A stretch of DNA of 64,000 nt from Thermanaerosceptrum fracticalcis. GTDB taxonomy: Bacteria > Bacillota > Peptococcia > DRI-13. Below the pieces are notes generated by a model. It saw only the letters and a list, made by a program, of their open reading frames with translations, made no database searches and was not told the DNA's origin. The stretch's first letter is position 1. The number at the start of each line of letters is the position of its first letter. Below, in pieces: positions 18,182-27,751 of this stretch. The translations under genes were made by a program, and so were the position numbers. The stretch is from positions 1,536,501 through 1,600,500 of the forward strand of contig NZ_CP045798.1 in assembly GCF_000746025.2 (NCBI RefSeq), given 5' to 3'.

Positions 18182-18997
18182 TCACGTTGCCTGATTTTTC
18201 ATATGCCTTAATAAAATCATGAAAGAAATTAGACAGGCGATACTAAGAAAAATCCATAACGGTACCAGTGCTGCGGTTCCCTCAATACCAGCATTAGCCT
18301 GCAATAAAGAACCGGCAGTTAAAACCAGTGTATAAATAAAACCCTTGACATTGAACATCACTGCCAATACATATCCCCAAGGGCGGCGCTTCCACAACCA
18401 GATCGCTCCCAACACAAGACCCGACACTACAAGTGATAAATCCAGAGTAGCCACCAGTTTGAAACCATCCATATCTAAGCCACTCTGCGGAAGCTGTCCC
18501 GTTACAACAAAATTTAGCCATTGACCGATCCACGCTATCCCTAGTAAAATAGCCCATAACATCATGTAACTACTAACCCATTTGACAGGCGTCCTCGCCT
18601 GGAATTTCTGGCTGATTGAGTTGACATCAATGTTCGCCAGTCCAAAGATAAGTGCAAAAATCGACAACGTGAACAATGCAACATAAATCAAGAAAAATAG
18701 GTTTAAAGCAGCACCGAAAAGGTAAAAGGCGTAATTGTATAGCGTGTAATCTAGCATCCCTAGCCAGACCAGTTGTGCTCGCTGCGAACCGCGTATCGAC
18801 ATAATCAACGTTATAATCAACAGCGGGAAAGCGACAAAGAGTGTGACCAAGTCATTTCCATACCATCCTATCAGAATAAAGGTGGAGTTGTCCCGGTACA
18901 AATTGCCGATGAAAAGCCCACCTGCGGATGCAACCAAAGTTAAGACTGCGATAAAGATCGACAGAACATAAGCAGGTTTTAGTTTAGTATCCAACAT
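18182..18997 (-). CDS. Hypothetical polytopic membrane protein
   Basis: A 271-aa integral membrane protein with about seven hydrophobic helices and no soluble domain. The start MLDTKLKPAYVLS is supported by GGGAGGAG four bases upstream. I do not recognise the family. It has a charged loop (YRDNSTF...YGND) between the first helices and a KRRPWGY loop before the penultimate pair. It lies inside the 10.3-kb inserted segment, upstream of the intron fragment on the same strand and downstream of the flavodoxin fusion gene. No function is proposed. Confidence 0.75.
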   Translation of the reverse strand: MLDTKLKPAYVLSIFIAVLTLVASAGGLFIGNLYRDNSTFILIGWYGNDLVTLFVAFPLLIITLIMSIRGSQRAQLVWLGMLDYTLYNYAFYLFGAALNLFFLIYVALFTLSIFALIFGLANIDVNSISQKFQARTPVKWVSSYMMLWAILLGIAWIGQWLNFVVTGQLPQSGLDMDGFKLVATLDLSLVVSGLVLGAIWLWKRRPWGYVLAVMFNVKGFIYTLVLTAGSLLQANAGIEGTAALVPLWIFLSIACLISFMILLRHMKNQAT

Positions 18998-19180
18998 TTT
19001 CTCCTCCCTCTATCTACAAGCATATTGTCTTGCGCACTCCGCAAAACATACTCATAACCCCCTCGGACTCACAAGCGACATTCAGCCTGGGTAGCAACAA
19101 ATTAAAGAGAGACCAGTTTAAGCTGTTTCAGGTTTCTTGCACATAATACATCGGAGCCAATCTGAAATATGCAACGATTT

Positions 19181-20935
19181 TTATCTATGCTTGTTCCCAC
19201 CAGCTGCGATATATGCCGGGTACCAGTCGGGGAACCAGGCGGTGAATACGCCGGCCAGGAGCAGAGGTAGGTACCGCAAAACCATCCAGAGAATTTTGTA
19301 TTCCGGTATGAGATTCATCATCAATACCATTACAGCCATGAAGAGGTAGGCCTCGCCCCATACCGCTGTGATGATGGCATTGGTCCGCAAAAACATGGGA
19401 TTATCAGCGAGACTGGCCGGATAGTTCCACCTGGAATATTCTGCGGTAAGTGGTACTTCTTTGGCCAACGAGGCCAGCCATGTGGCACCCAGGACCAGGT
19501 TTCCGCTAAAATCTCCCGCTGCAGGTGACAGCGGGTAACCGGCTAGAGCAAAAACGCCGGCAACCAGGAAGTAAACGGCCGATATGCTATCCATCCAGGT
19601 GGGGCTGTTATAATATTTCCTGTAGCCCCATATGAGCAATGAACCAAGGGCAGGCACACCCCATTTTACAGCAGGATTCAATTCCATACCTGTGGCGATC
19701 CAGTTGAAAATCCATGGCAGGAAGGCTACCGTGAGCCACATCATGCCCGGTATGGGAAGCGGCCCCGCCGGGCATGCTGGTGCTTCGTCTTTGGAATCGG
19801 TACCTGAAAATAAATCCTTCATCTTAAGCATTATGCCAAAATCTCCTGTCACTTTATAAAGCCCCTGCATTAAGGCTCCGGCTCCGTCCAGTTTCCCCCG
19901 GGCTATGCTAAGCCACACATCCGCCGGCGACGTGATCACCGTTGTGGCATTTTCCGCTTTTCCCTCATGGACCGAACAACGGCCTTCTTGAATAACCATA
20001 TAAAATTCCCCACCGCCTTCCCCGGTGAGGTTTATCTGCAGCACAGCCTTCATATCTCCGGCGGCCCTGGGGTTAAAGACCATCACCATACCCATGACGG
20101 CTTCTCGGCAGTCGCGGGGAAGCATATTAGGCTTAGAAATTTGTTCTATTCGTTTTTCGCCAGCCTCATTCTTTCCGGAATCCCCAGTAAAATGCTCTTC
20201 TGATGTAAAATCGGATTTATTTCCCTCCACCCCCTCCGGAGTAATCTTGCTGTCCCAGAAAGCATTGGCCATATTGAGGAATGATTCCAGGGGCACCAAT
20301 TCCTTTGCTAAAATACTTTCAGTCTCGGAAGATAAGTGACCCATTTCTACTATCTCTCTCCCGGCCCTGCGCAGTGCATCATAGTACCACTTAAAACCAT
20401 CACCGCCAAACCGCAGCATTTCCCCGCCAGAACACAGGATGCTGGCCAAGAGGCTGCCCGGCCGATCCTTAGTTAGCTGACACATGTGCTCTTCCAGGGC
20501 TTTAAAATGGACTCTGTCCGGGAAACCGCAGTTGGCGATCAATACCATATCCATCCTATGTTCTTCCCGTCCCGGATGGGAAAAATGGTCGCCTTTCTTG
20601 ATTATGTGAGGGTCAGCTAGGGGCAGTGTGCGCTCCAACAGGCGCTTCAATCGGGCTGTCATGCCAAAATGATATAGGGGAGTAGCCAGCACTAAAATAT
20701 CGGCCTTTTTGATTTGTTCCAGCACTCCCTTCATGTCATCCTGTAAGATGCAGCGGCCCGGGGTCTTTGTCCAGCACATAAAACAGCCCTGGCAATCACG
20801 GATGTCCAAATCCACCACATATATGACATCCGTGGTGGCTCCTGCATCCCGGGCACCTGCTAAAAAAGGCTGTAGCATCCTGTCAGTATTGCTATCCCTT
20901 CCTCGGGGGCTGCCGTTTATGGCCAGGATATACAT
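19181..20935 (-). CDS. Flavodoxin-fold FMN reductase / SCP2 / membrane-domain fusion
   Basis: A 584-aa three-part protein. Residues 1-220 form an NAD(P)H-dependent FMN reductase-like flavodoxin domain: MYILAINGSPRGRDSNT is the phosphate-binding loop, followed by CQGCFMCW and ATPLYHFGMTARLKR. About 270-380 resemble an SCP2 sterol/lipid-carrier domain (MGMVMVFNPRAAGDMKAVLQ, then ADVWLSIARGKLDGAGALMQ). Residues 400-584 contain about five hydrophobic segments. I start at ATG 20935 (GGGAGG upstream) rather than seven codons earlier. Flavodoxin plus SCP2 suggests redox chemistry on a hydrophobic substrate at the membrane. That is inference, and I know of no named enzyme with this layout. Confidence 0.8.
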   Translation of the reverse strand: MYILAINGSPRGRDSNTDRMLQPFLAGARDAGATTDVIYVVDLDIRDCQGCFMCWTKTPGRCILQDDMKGVLEQIKKADILVLATPLYHFGMTARLKRLLERTLPLADPHIIKKGDHFSHPGREEHRMDMVLIANCGFPDRVHFKALEEHMCQLTKDRPGSLLASILCSGGEMLRFGGDGFKWYYDALRRAGREIVEMGHLSSETESILAKELVPLESFLNMANAFWDSKITPEGVEGNKSDFTSEEHFTGDSGKNEAGEKRIEQISKPNMLPRDCREAVMGMVMVFNPRAAGDMKAVLQINLTGEGGGEFYMVIQEGRCSVHEGKAENATTVITSPADVWLSIARGKLDGAGALMQGLYKVTGDFGIMLKMKDLFSGTDSKDEAPACPAGPLPIPGMMWLTVAFLPWIFNWIATGMELNPAVKWGVPALGSLLIWGYRKYYNSPTWMDSISAVYFLVAGVFALAGYPLSPAAGDFSGNLVLGATWLASLAKEVPLTAEYSRWNYPASLADNPMFLRTNAIITAVWGEAYLFMAVMVLMMNLIPEYKILWMVLRYLPLLLAGVFTAWFPDWYPAYIAAGGNKHR

Positions 20936-21000
20936 TTTATTACCTCCCTGGTTCAAAATTTATGTTCTACAAGCAAAGCATTTATTTAATTCACTTAATT

Positions 21001-21225
21001 CTATAAAAATTTCTTCGACCCCTGTTGTTTATCCTTCCTTTCTCGTTTTGCTACTCCAACGAAAGATATCCCTATTCCATCAGTAAAGTCAATATTGATA
21101 AATTCCCAGCCCTGCTCACCCAACTGGTTGAGATAGGCCTCAAGAACTCCCCTGCTTTTTCTCTTCAGAAACCTCTCCCTAGGGACTTCGTTAGAATCTA
21201 CTGGTTTATACTTCCATTTTAGCAC
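21001..21225 (-). CDS. Small DUF4177-like protein
   Basis: A 74-aa protein (from GTG 21225, preceded by GGTGGGAG) with the pattern KWKYKPV...YLNQLGEQGWEFINID, which resembles DUF4177 proteins (WEYK...LN..G..GWELV). The C-terminus is Lys-rich. An in-frame ATG at 21264 would give 87 aa but lacks a ribosome site, and the ATG at 21300 lies inside the preceding terminator. The function is unknown. Confidence 0.6.
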   Translation of the reverse strand: MLKWKYKPVDSNEVPRERFLKRKSRGVLEAYLNQLGEQGWEFINIDFTDGIGISFVGVAKRERKDKQQGSKKFL

Positions 21226-21290
21226 GACATATCTCCCACCGCCTAGGGCGGTTTTTCTTTTTGTCATAACAACAAAAGAGGAGGCACGAG

Positions 21291-21324
21291 GAAAAGCCAC
21301 AGCTACCTCAAGCTGTGACTTTTC
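21291..21324 (-). terminator. Terminator of the glp/ugp operon
   Basis: GAAAAGYCACAGCT and its complement form a 13-14 bp stem with a 6-base loop (one G/T wobble), ending in TTTTCC on the minus strand. It lies 30 bp after the GDPD stop at 21354. Confidence 0.7.
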
Positions 21325-21353
21325 TCCGTAAGCAACTTCCCTCTAAGCTCCCA

Positions 21354-22082
21354 TTACAATGATGACATGTGTTTTATGGCAAGCCCTGGATAATCAGAGG
21401 CAATATAGAATGTTCCTTTAAACTGTTTGATATAGTCATACTGCCACTCATGATTCAGTGTCCATAAAATAATCTCAATATTGTGAGCCGTTAATTCATC
21501 GACCAATTGTTGCGTGATATTACCAAAATAGATGGACGCAAAATTACTTCGAGTGTACTTCATTTGCTCCAGCAACAGTGTTACGTTATCGTGGAAAATT
21601 AGCCCTGTGCAAAGTTCAGAATCCTTTTCCTTAATGTTTTTCATCAAGGAATGGTCAAATGATTCGATCATGATCCTGTCTTTCGGATAATGTTTAATCG
21701 CTTCTAATAACTTATCGGCAATTTCTGGGTAAAGATTGGCAGTTGTTTTAATTTCTACCACCAGGCGCTTTTCCCCATCAACTAGCTCTAGTAGGTCTTT
21801 AAACAAAGGGATCTTTTCGTCCTTAAATTCTGCAGAAAACCAGCCGCCAAAATCAAATTGCAATAGTTCTTCATACGTGTAGTTTCTTACTAAACCTGTA
21901 CTGTTAGACGTTCTGTCGATAGTAAAGTCGTGAATTACGACAATTTCCCCATCTTTAGACAACTGGATATCACACTCGATAGCATCTACAGTAGGATCAT
22001 TAACCGCCATCCGGAAAGAAGCCATAGTGTTTTCCGGGGCAACACCACACCATCCACGGTGTGCTAGCACATAGTTTTGCAT
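21354..22082 (-). CDS. ugpQ: Glycerophosphodiester phosphodiesterase, cytoplasmic (UgpQ/YqiK type)
   Basis: Hydrolyses glycerophosphodiesters to glycerol-3-phosphate plus an alcohol. It has 242 aa and no signal peptide, so it acts on substrate already imported. The GDPD landmarks are AHRGWCGVAPENTMASF at the N-terminus (catalytic His, Arg and Glu), ECDIQLSKDGEIVVIHDF (metal ligands and catalytic His) and EIKTTANLYPE. It is the last gene of the glpP-HAD-ugpCAEB operon and follows ugpB by 24 bp. Confidence 0.94.
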   Translation of the reverse strand: MQNYVLAHRGWCGVAPENTMASFRMAVNDPTVDAIECDIQLSKDGEIVVIHDFTIDRTSNSTGLVRNYTYEELLQFDFGGWFSAEFKDEKIPLFKDLLELVDGEKRLVVEIKTTANLYPEIADKLLEAIKHYPKDRIMIESFDHSLMKNIKEKDSELCTGLIFHDNVTLLLEQMKYTRSNFASIYFGNITQQLVDELTAHNIEIILWTLNHEWQYDYIKQFKGTFYIASDYPGLAIKHMSSL

Positions 22083-22106
22083 CTGAATTTACCCGCCTTT
22101 ATCTCC

Positions 22107-23426
22107 TTAATTGTTTTTATTTAGCAAATCCTGTACTTGTTTGGCTGCATTCTTTACCGCTTGTTCAGGGGTAATAGAAGTATCAAGCATAGCCCTTTTC
22201 AGTTCATCCTGAATTTTAACCGTCATTTCGCGGTAGCCTTTAATCATCGGCCTAGCTTGAGCATATTGCAACTGTTCCAAAGCAGTTTTGTATTGAGGGT
22301 ATTTGTCGTACAGTGCCTTGATCTTTTCAGATTCAACCGCTTCTTTGGTAACCGGCATATAACCAGACCACTCGCTGAAAAAGGCCGCATTTTCTTTGTT
22401 GGTGAGCCATTTGATAAATTCTACTGCAGCTTTCTTTTCAGCTTCAGAGGACTTTTGCAATACAGCCAGATTGGCCCCACCTGTAGGCACACCGAATTGT
22501 TTCCCTGCCGGCAAGAACGCGGTACCTAATTCGAACTTCCCTTCGGTAGACTTGATTAAACCGCCTAAGCTGGCTGTAGAAACCTGAATCATGGCCACTT
22601 TCTGATTGACAAAATCGTTAGTGGCAACATCCCATGCATTATAGTCCTGCCCCGGAGGGGCTTTCATGGTTCCTTCCTTGACCATTTCCTGCCATAGCCT
22701 TACGATGCCATAACCTGCTTCACTATCAAAGGCTACATGTTTTTCATCATCCGAAAAAATCTTGCCACCTTGTTGGAATACCCCGGCTTCATAGAACCAA
22801 ATATCAATCGGCGTTTCAAAGCCATAGACTCCTTGATCCTTGTTCGTTAATTTTCTGGCATACTCCTTTAATTCATCCCAGTTTTTAGGACCGGCAGGAT
22901 CTAAACCGGCGTTTTTCAGCATGGTTTTATTAACATAGAGAATCGGTGTACTTCTATTAAAGGGCACGGCTACAAACTTGTTATTGACATAAGAATTTTT
23001 CAGTAGACCTTCATGAAACTTGCTTATCTCATCTTGGGAAAAGTATTGACCAAGGTCAGCCAAGGCGCCAGAATAACCAAATTGTCCTACCTGAGCAATT
23101 TCCAGCATCACAACATTGGGCTGATTCCCGGATACGAGGGCTGCCTGCAGTTTTGTCGCATTTGCATAGTAGTCACCCTGGTGCGTAGCTTTGACGACAA
23201 TATTGGGATGAGAAGCATTAAAGTCCTTAACTAACTTCTCAACACCCTCGCCGTTACGTCCGCCGATGGCATACCAGAAATCAATGGTTACAGGACCGTT
23301 ATTTGAGGATTGACTTTGTGAAGAGTTGTTGACATTTAAGGCTCCAGCACCGCAACCTGCTAATAACAATGTACTGGCGATAACCATCAAGAGAATTCCA
23401 GCAATGATTTTCTTAGAGTATTTCAT
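22107..23426 (-). CDS. ugpB: Glycerol-3-phosphate/glycerophosphodiester ABC transporter, substrate-binding lipoprotein
   Basis: A 439-aa extracellular binding protein. The N-terminus is a lipoprotein signal (hydrophobic run then LLAGCG, Cys near residue 25) followed by a Ser/Asn-rich linker. The type 1 solute-binding fold is seen in ITIDFWYAIGG-like and QKVAMIQVSTASLGGL segments. It resembles UgpB, including WSGYMPVTKEAVESEK near the end. Context (GlpP, GDPD, UgpACE) supports glycerol-3-phosphate or glycerophosphodiester uptake. Confidence 0.9.
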   Translation of the reverse strand: MKYSKKIIAGILLMVIASTLLLAGCGAGALNVNNSSQSQSSNNGPVTIDFWYAIGGRNGEGVEKLVKDFNASHPNIVVKATHQGDYYANATKLQAALVSGNQPNVVMLEIAQVGQFGYSGALADLGQYFSQDEISKFHEGLLKNSYVNNKFVAVPFNRSTPILYVNKTMLKNAGLDPAGPKNWDELKEYARKLTNKDQGVYGFETPIDIWFYEAGVFQQGGKIFSDDEKHVAFDSEAGYGIVRLWQEMVKEGTMKAPPGQDYNAWDVATNDFVNQKVAMIQVSTASLGGLIKSTEGKFELGTAFLPAGKQFGVPTGGANLAVLQKSSEAEKKAAVEFIKWLTNKENAAFFSEWSGYMPVTKEAVESEKIKALYDKYPQYKTALEQLQYAQARPMIKGYREMTVKIQDELKRAMLDTSITPEQAVKNAAKQVQDLLNKNN

Positions 23427-23471
23427 TGTTTATCTTCCTTTCTGTTCAATAATTTCCTTGATTAGGGAGGA

Positions 23472-24392
23472 CTATTTGATACCGCTGTAGGTAAAGGCAG
23501 ATTTTATATACTTGTTGGCTAGAGAGTAGATAAAAAGGATCGGGGCTACCAAGATCATATTTCCTGCCATAATAACATGCCATGATTTAATGCTTTCCGT
23601 ATCTTTCAGATTGACAATTCCCACAGGCAGAGTCCGGATCGCATCCGAATTTGTCATGGTCAAAACCCAGAAGTAATCATTCCAGTGGGCGATGAAAGAA
23701 AAGAGCGCAAATGTGAGAATGGCCGGTTTTGCCATAGGCAGCATGATTCGGAAAATAATTTTAAACTCTGAAGCTTTATCCAGTTTTGCGGCTTCAATGA
23801 TTTCATCGGGGATTTGCTTAAAATTCTGTGTCAAAAGAAAGATACCGAACGAAGAAGAAGCAAACGGAAGAATCAGAGCCGCAGGAGTATTAATCAACCC
23901 CACCTTACTAAACAGCAAGTAGATCGGCAAAAAAGTCACCTGGGTGGGAATCATCAATCCCAACAAAATCATCCCGAATAGGAGTTTGGAACCTTTGAAG
24001 CTTTTCTTGGCAAAGGCATAGGCTGCCGGAATGATGACTGCAAATTGCAAAATCAAAATTGCGACGGCAATATAAATACTGTTAAAGAGATAAGTTGGAA
24101 AAGGCCCTGACCGCCATGCTTCCATATAGTTTTGGGACATCCACTGTTGAGGCAGTAACGTTGGAGGAAACAACATGGTTTCCGGCAGTGTCTTAAAAGA
24201 CGTGGTAAACATCCAGAAAAACGGGAAGATAAAGATTAAGGATAAAGCAACCAAAAAAATAGTTTCAAGTAATTTGCCTAGTGATAATTTCCTGGCTAAT
24301 ATGGCTAATGCTCGGGACACCAGAGTATTAGCATTGGACAGAGGTATCCTTTGGGAAAAAGACTTTTCCATAGGGGTTGATATATCTCGCAT
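23472..24392 (-). CDS. ugpE: ABC transporter permease UgpE
   Basis: A 306-aa permease with six predicted membrane helices after an N-terminal cytoplasmic tail. The coupling loop EAAKLDKASEFKIIFRIMLP is the EAA motif that docks on UgpC. AAGAGGAGTG precedes ATG 24392. Pairing with UgpA (spacing 73 bp) and UgpB defines the importer. Confidence 0.92.
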   Translation of the reverse strand: MRDISTPMEKSFSQRIPLSNANTLVSRALAILARKLSLGKLLETIFLVALSLIFIFPFFWMFTTSFKTLPETMLFPPTLLPQQWMSQNYMEAWRSGPFPTYLFNSIYIAVAILILQFAVIIPAAYAFAKKSFKGSKLLFGMILLGLMIPTQVTFLPIYLLFSKVGLINTPAALILPFASSSFGIFLLTQNFKQIPDEIIEAAKLDKASEFKIIFRIMLPMAKPAILTFALFSFIAHWNDYFWVLTMTNSDAIRTLPVGIVNLKDTESIKSWHVIMAGNMILVAPILFIYSLANKYIKSAFTYSGIK

Positions 24393-24465
24393 GTGTTCAC
24401 TCCTCTTTATAGTTTTTTATACCAGGTAGCAAGCTCCCTGTCCGCTCTCACCCCCCTACCTAAGC

Positions 24466-25347
24466 TTATTGATAATGAATCTTACTTGCCAGCAACTTAA
24501 AGTTGGCAAAGGTGGCAAGCGCTACAATGATGAACAGGAGCACGGAACCGGTTGCTGCTTCTCCGATACGGTAAAATTCAAAGCCCGTCTGGTAAATCCA
24601 GTGTACAAGGACATTGGTAGAATTAACCGGTCCTCCCTGAGTCATGACCCTAACTGAATCGAAAACCTGAAAAGACGATGTAATGTTTACAATGAGCAAG
24701 AAAAACAGTGTTGGCGAAAGAAGGGGAATGGTTATCTTAAAAAAGGTTGTAACCCTGTTAGCTTTGTCAAGTTTCGCTGATTCATAAATATAGGAAGGAA
24801 TGCTTTGCAAACCAGCGATCAAAATCAAAACATTGTAACCTATAACTTTCCATATCCCGACAATAATCACAGAAAGCAAGGCGGTATCAGGATTATCAAT
24901 CCATTGTAATCCGGGTATCCCCAACCAGCCCAAGATGTAATTTAAAAGTCCGTATTCCGGGTCCATAATCCACATCCACAGCATGGCGACCGAAACCAAA
25001 GAAATAATATGGGGAGTAAAAATCGATGTTTGCACAAAGTTATGAAGTTTCGTACGCTTATTCAGCCACACAGCCAAAACCAATGCAATGCTGATGGATA
25101 CCGTCACCATAACTAACATGTAAGTGGCACTGTTAATGAGAACTTGCTGGAATTCCGGCGAGGTGAGTAATCGTTTGTAATTATCCAACCCCACAAACGT
25201 TTTATCCGGGCTAATCAAATCCCAGGACAGCGTACTCAAGTACATAACATAAACAACTGGATAGATCGTGAATACAAGGCATCCGATGACAGCAGGAAGT
25301 ACATACAAATAAGCGGTATCAATTTTTTTCGTTCTGGAGATTGCCAT
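24466..25347 (-). CDS. ugpA: ABC transporter permease UgpA
   Basis: A 293-aa permease with six helices. The EAA loop is YESAKLDKANRVTTFFKITI. It overlaps the end of ugpC by 29 bp, indicating tight coupling. It belongs to the MalF/UgpA family. Confidence 0.92.
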   Translation of the reverse strand: MAISRTKKIDTAYLYVLPAVIGCLVFTIYPVVYVMYLSTLSWDLISPDKTFVGLDNYKRLLTSPEFQQVLINSATYMLVMVTVSISIALVLAVWLNKRTKLHNFVQTSIFTPHIISLVSVAMLWMWIMDPEYGLLNYILGWLGIPGLQWIDNPDTALLSVIIVGIWKVIGYNVLILIAGLQSIPSYIYESAKLDKANRVTTFFKITIPLLSPTLFFLLIVNITSSFQVFDSVRVMTQGGPVNSTNVLVHWIYQTGFEFYRIGEAATGSVLLFIIVALATFANFKLLASKIHYQ

Positions 25348-26386
25348 TGTGCATCACCACTTCTTGATAAAGTCCCTCTATCTCTTTCTGGCTATAAATT
25401 CGGTTTTCTTCCCGGTCAAAGAAATATAAATTTGTTTTCTCAACATAGAGCTTGACCGTATCGTCAGGCTGGTAGGTTTCATTATTGGTTTTAAGCATGA
25501 TTTTACCTAAGGTTGTGTCGATACAGTACAAAACCTCTGAGCCCAAAATTTCCCGGGTCAGCACCATTCCATTGAACTCAATGCCTTCTAATTCACTCGT
25601 TGCTTGGAAAACCACCTTTCTAGGCCTGAATCCGAAATAATTCCCACTTTTGAGCTTTATCACATTCATCCCCGGATCACCAATAAATTGTGCAACAAAA
25701 ATACTTTGGGGATTGCTATATATTTCCCTGGGAGACCCGACTTGCAACACTTTCCCTTCGTTCATAATGACAATTTTGTCTCCCATGGTCATGGCCTCTA
25801 TCTGGTCATGGGTTACATAAATAAAGGTGGATTTTAACTTGTGATGCAGTTGAATCAGCTCGGTGCGCATCTGGTTTCTCAATTTGGCATCCAGATTGGA
25901 TAAAGGTTCATCCATTAGAAATACCCTGGGTTTCTTAGAAATGGCCCGTGCCAGAGCCACACGCTGCCTTTGTCCTCCCGACAACTTAGACGGTTTAACG
26001 CTCTCATACCCATCAAGCCCTACAAGTTGAATCACATCTTTTACAATTTGCTGACGCTCCTCTTTAGGAACTTTGGCATTTTTTAATCCAAATTCGATAT
26101 TTTCACGGACTGTCATATGGGGATATATGGCATAGTTTTGAAACACCATAGCAATACCCCTGTCGCCTGGTTCTTTGAACGTAACATCCTCATCCCCGAT
26201 AAAAATATTTCCCTTAGTTACCTCTTCCAGACCGGCCACCATCCGTAAAGCGGTTGTTTTTCCGCAACCCGAAGGTCCTACCAGAACAGTGAAAGAACCA
26301 TCCTCTATCTCCAAGTTAAGATTTTCAATAACTGTCTTTTTGTTATCATAAATTTTCGTAACATCTTTGAATTGTATTTTGGACAT
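25319..26386 (-). CDS. ugpC: ABC transporter ATP-binding protein UgpC
   Basis: A 355-aa ATPase of the MalK/UgpC group. Walker A is GPSGCGKTT, the signature LSGGQRQRVALARA and Walker B VFLMDEPLSNLD, with a C-terminal OB-type regulatory domain from about residue 240. ATG 26386 is preferred because GGAGG lies eight bases upstream; an ATG five codons earlier overlaps that site. It energises UgpAE. Confidence 0.94.
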   Translation of the reverse strand: MSKIQFKDVTKIYDNKKTVIENLNLEIEDGSFTVLVGPSGCGKTTALRMVAGLEEVTKGNIFIGDEDVTFKEPGDRGIAMVFQNYAIYPHMTVRENIEFGLKNAKVPKEERQQIVKDVIQLVGLDGYESVKPSKLSGGQRQRVALARAISKKPRVFLMDEPLSNLDAKLRNQMRTELIQLHHKLKSTFIYVTHDQIEAMTMGDKIVIMNEGKVLQVGSPREIYSNPQSIFVAQFIGDPGMNVIKLKSGNYFGFRPRKVVFQATSELEGIEFNGMVLTREILGSEVLYCIDTTLGKIMLKTNNETYQPDDTVKLYVEKTNLYFFDREENRIYSQKEIEGLYQEVVMHNGNLQNEKN

Positions 26387-26437
26387 CACCGTTACCTCCA
26401 TGAATTGCGTTCTTGAAATTAAATCTTCGGATGACTT

Positions 26438-27130
26438 TTATGTTTGCCGAGTCCTGGCTCTCAGCTCACAGATTCTGTTAACATGTAGGATTTTTTCAGA
26501 AAACTTGTGGAAATTAGGGAAACGATAATCAGGAAGGGGCTCCTGCCATTTCTCCTGTCCGTACCATTCCAGGATTACACTTTTTACCCGGGCTGCACGT
26601 GCTGCCAGCACGTCATACCTGCTGTCCCCAACCATAATGGTTTCATCCGGCTTCACTCCCAGAAAATCCATTGCTTTGACAATGGGTTCCGGGAAGGGTT
26701 TTCCCATTGTTACGTCATCAAGGGTAACAACAGTGTCGAAAAGATTAAGAATATTGACAGACTGCAAACCCTCAAGCACAAGTTCCCGCTGTTTATTCGT
26801 GACAATTCCCAACTGGTATCCCAATAGTTTCAAATCCTCAAGCCCTTCACGCACAAACGGAAAGAGTTTTAGTTTTTCACCATGATAAATCTTCATATAG
26901 TCAAGATACGTAATAAAAAATTGTTCTCGTGTAACTCCACTTGGTAGTTCTGGTGAGATTCGCCGAAAAAAATCGTCAAAGGACTCACCGAAGCGCCGCA
27001 AGAGATCCTCTCGCGCAAACATGCCGGGCTGGTACTTTTGAACGGTAGCATAGACGGCATCAACAATAGGCTCTCGGCTGTCTAGCAAAGTTCCATCAAG
27101 ATCAAAAAGAAGACAACGGGTATTATTCAT
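26438..27130 (-). CDS. HAD-family phosphatase (PpaX/Gph-like)
   Basis: A 230-aa haloacid dehalogenase-superfamily hydrolase. Motif I is LLFDLDGTLLDSREP (nucleophile Asp and acid Asp), motif II Thr in GIVTNKQ, and motif IV MVGDSRYDVLAA. The cap domain lies between. It overlaps the glpP stop by 8 bp. In this operon glycerol-3-phosphate or a related phosphoester is a plausible substrate, but members such as PpaX act on pyrophosphate and Gph on phosphoglycolate, so the substrate is not established. Confidence 0.88.
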   Translation of the reverse strand: MNNTRCLLFDLDGTLLDSREPIVDAVYATVQKYQPGMFAREDLLRRFGESFDDFFRRISPELPSGVTREQFFITYLDYMKIYHGEKLKLFPFVREGLEDLKLLGYQLGIVTNKQRELVLEGLQSVNILNLFDTVVTLDDVTMGKPFPEPIVKAMDFLGVKPDETIMVGDSRYDVLAARAARVKSVILEWYGQEKWQEPLPDYRFPNFHKFSEKILHVNRICELRARTRQT

Positions 27131-27716
27131 AATTCAAATCTTCCTTCCATAATTGGCAATTTCCCATTGAGACAGCAGTAGCCCCATGTCTTATAGCTTC
27201 TCTCATCTGATCTTTTGTCCTTATCAACCCTCCGGCGATAATAGGAAGATCAATTTCTTTTCTGAATTCAGCAATATAATCCGTAACTAAAGCAGGCATA
27301 AATTCCACTGCATCAGGTTGTGTCTCTTGGATTGATTGAAGTCCAGATTTGACTGCATCACTATCGACCAGGAATAAACGTTGAATCGTCAACAACCCTT
27401 GTTTTTTAGCCTGGATAATTAAGTTATTACGGGTACTCACGATACCGACAGGTTTTACATAATGGGCAATAAAATCAACACCATCTTTGTCATGGCTGAT
27501 CCCTCCAATTCTTTCAATGTGTAAGAATACCGGGAAATTAGACCGTTTAAAGAGGTCCACATAACGCTTAATCACAGCAATGTTACCGATCGAAAGCACG
27601 ACTGCACTTAGCTCAGCTTCTAAAGCCTTTTCTAGGTATTTGGGTTCTTTAATGGCAGCAATTTTCTTGATGCTAGCCAGTCTCTGATAAAATTGTGCTT
27701 TGTTGATGGACATCAT
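27123..27716 (-). CDS. glpP: Glycerol-3-phosphate-responsive antiterminator GlpP
   Basis: A 197-aa TIM-barrel-like RNA-binding antiterminator that, with glycerol-3-phosphate, lets polymerase pass leader terminators (known from Bacillus glpD and glpFK). Family features are LHIERIGGISHDKDGVDFI and VEFMPALVTDYIAEFRKEI, plus PIIAGGLIRTKDQMREA. GGGGAG lies just before tandem ATGs at 27716/27713. It is the first gene of the operon, directly behind a terminator-like leader at 27752-27824, so autogenous control is likely. Confidence 0.93.
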   Translation of the reverse strand: MMSINKAQFYQRLASIKKIAAIKEPKYLEKALEAELSAVVLSIGNIAVIKRYVDLFKRSNFPVFLHIERIGGISHDKDGVDFIAHYVKPVGIVSTRNNLIIQAKKQGLLTIQRLFLVDSDAVKSGLQSIQETQPDAVEFMPALVTDYIAEFRKEIDLPIIAGGLIRTKDQMREAIRHGATAVSMGNCQLWKEDLNYE

Positions 27717-27751
27717 CTCCCCAATGTCACCTTGTTCTAGACTCTGAGCTA

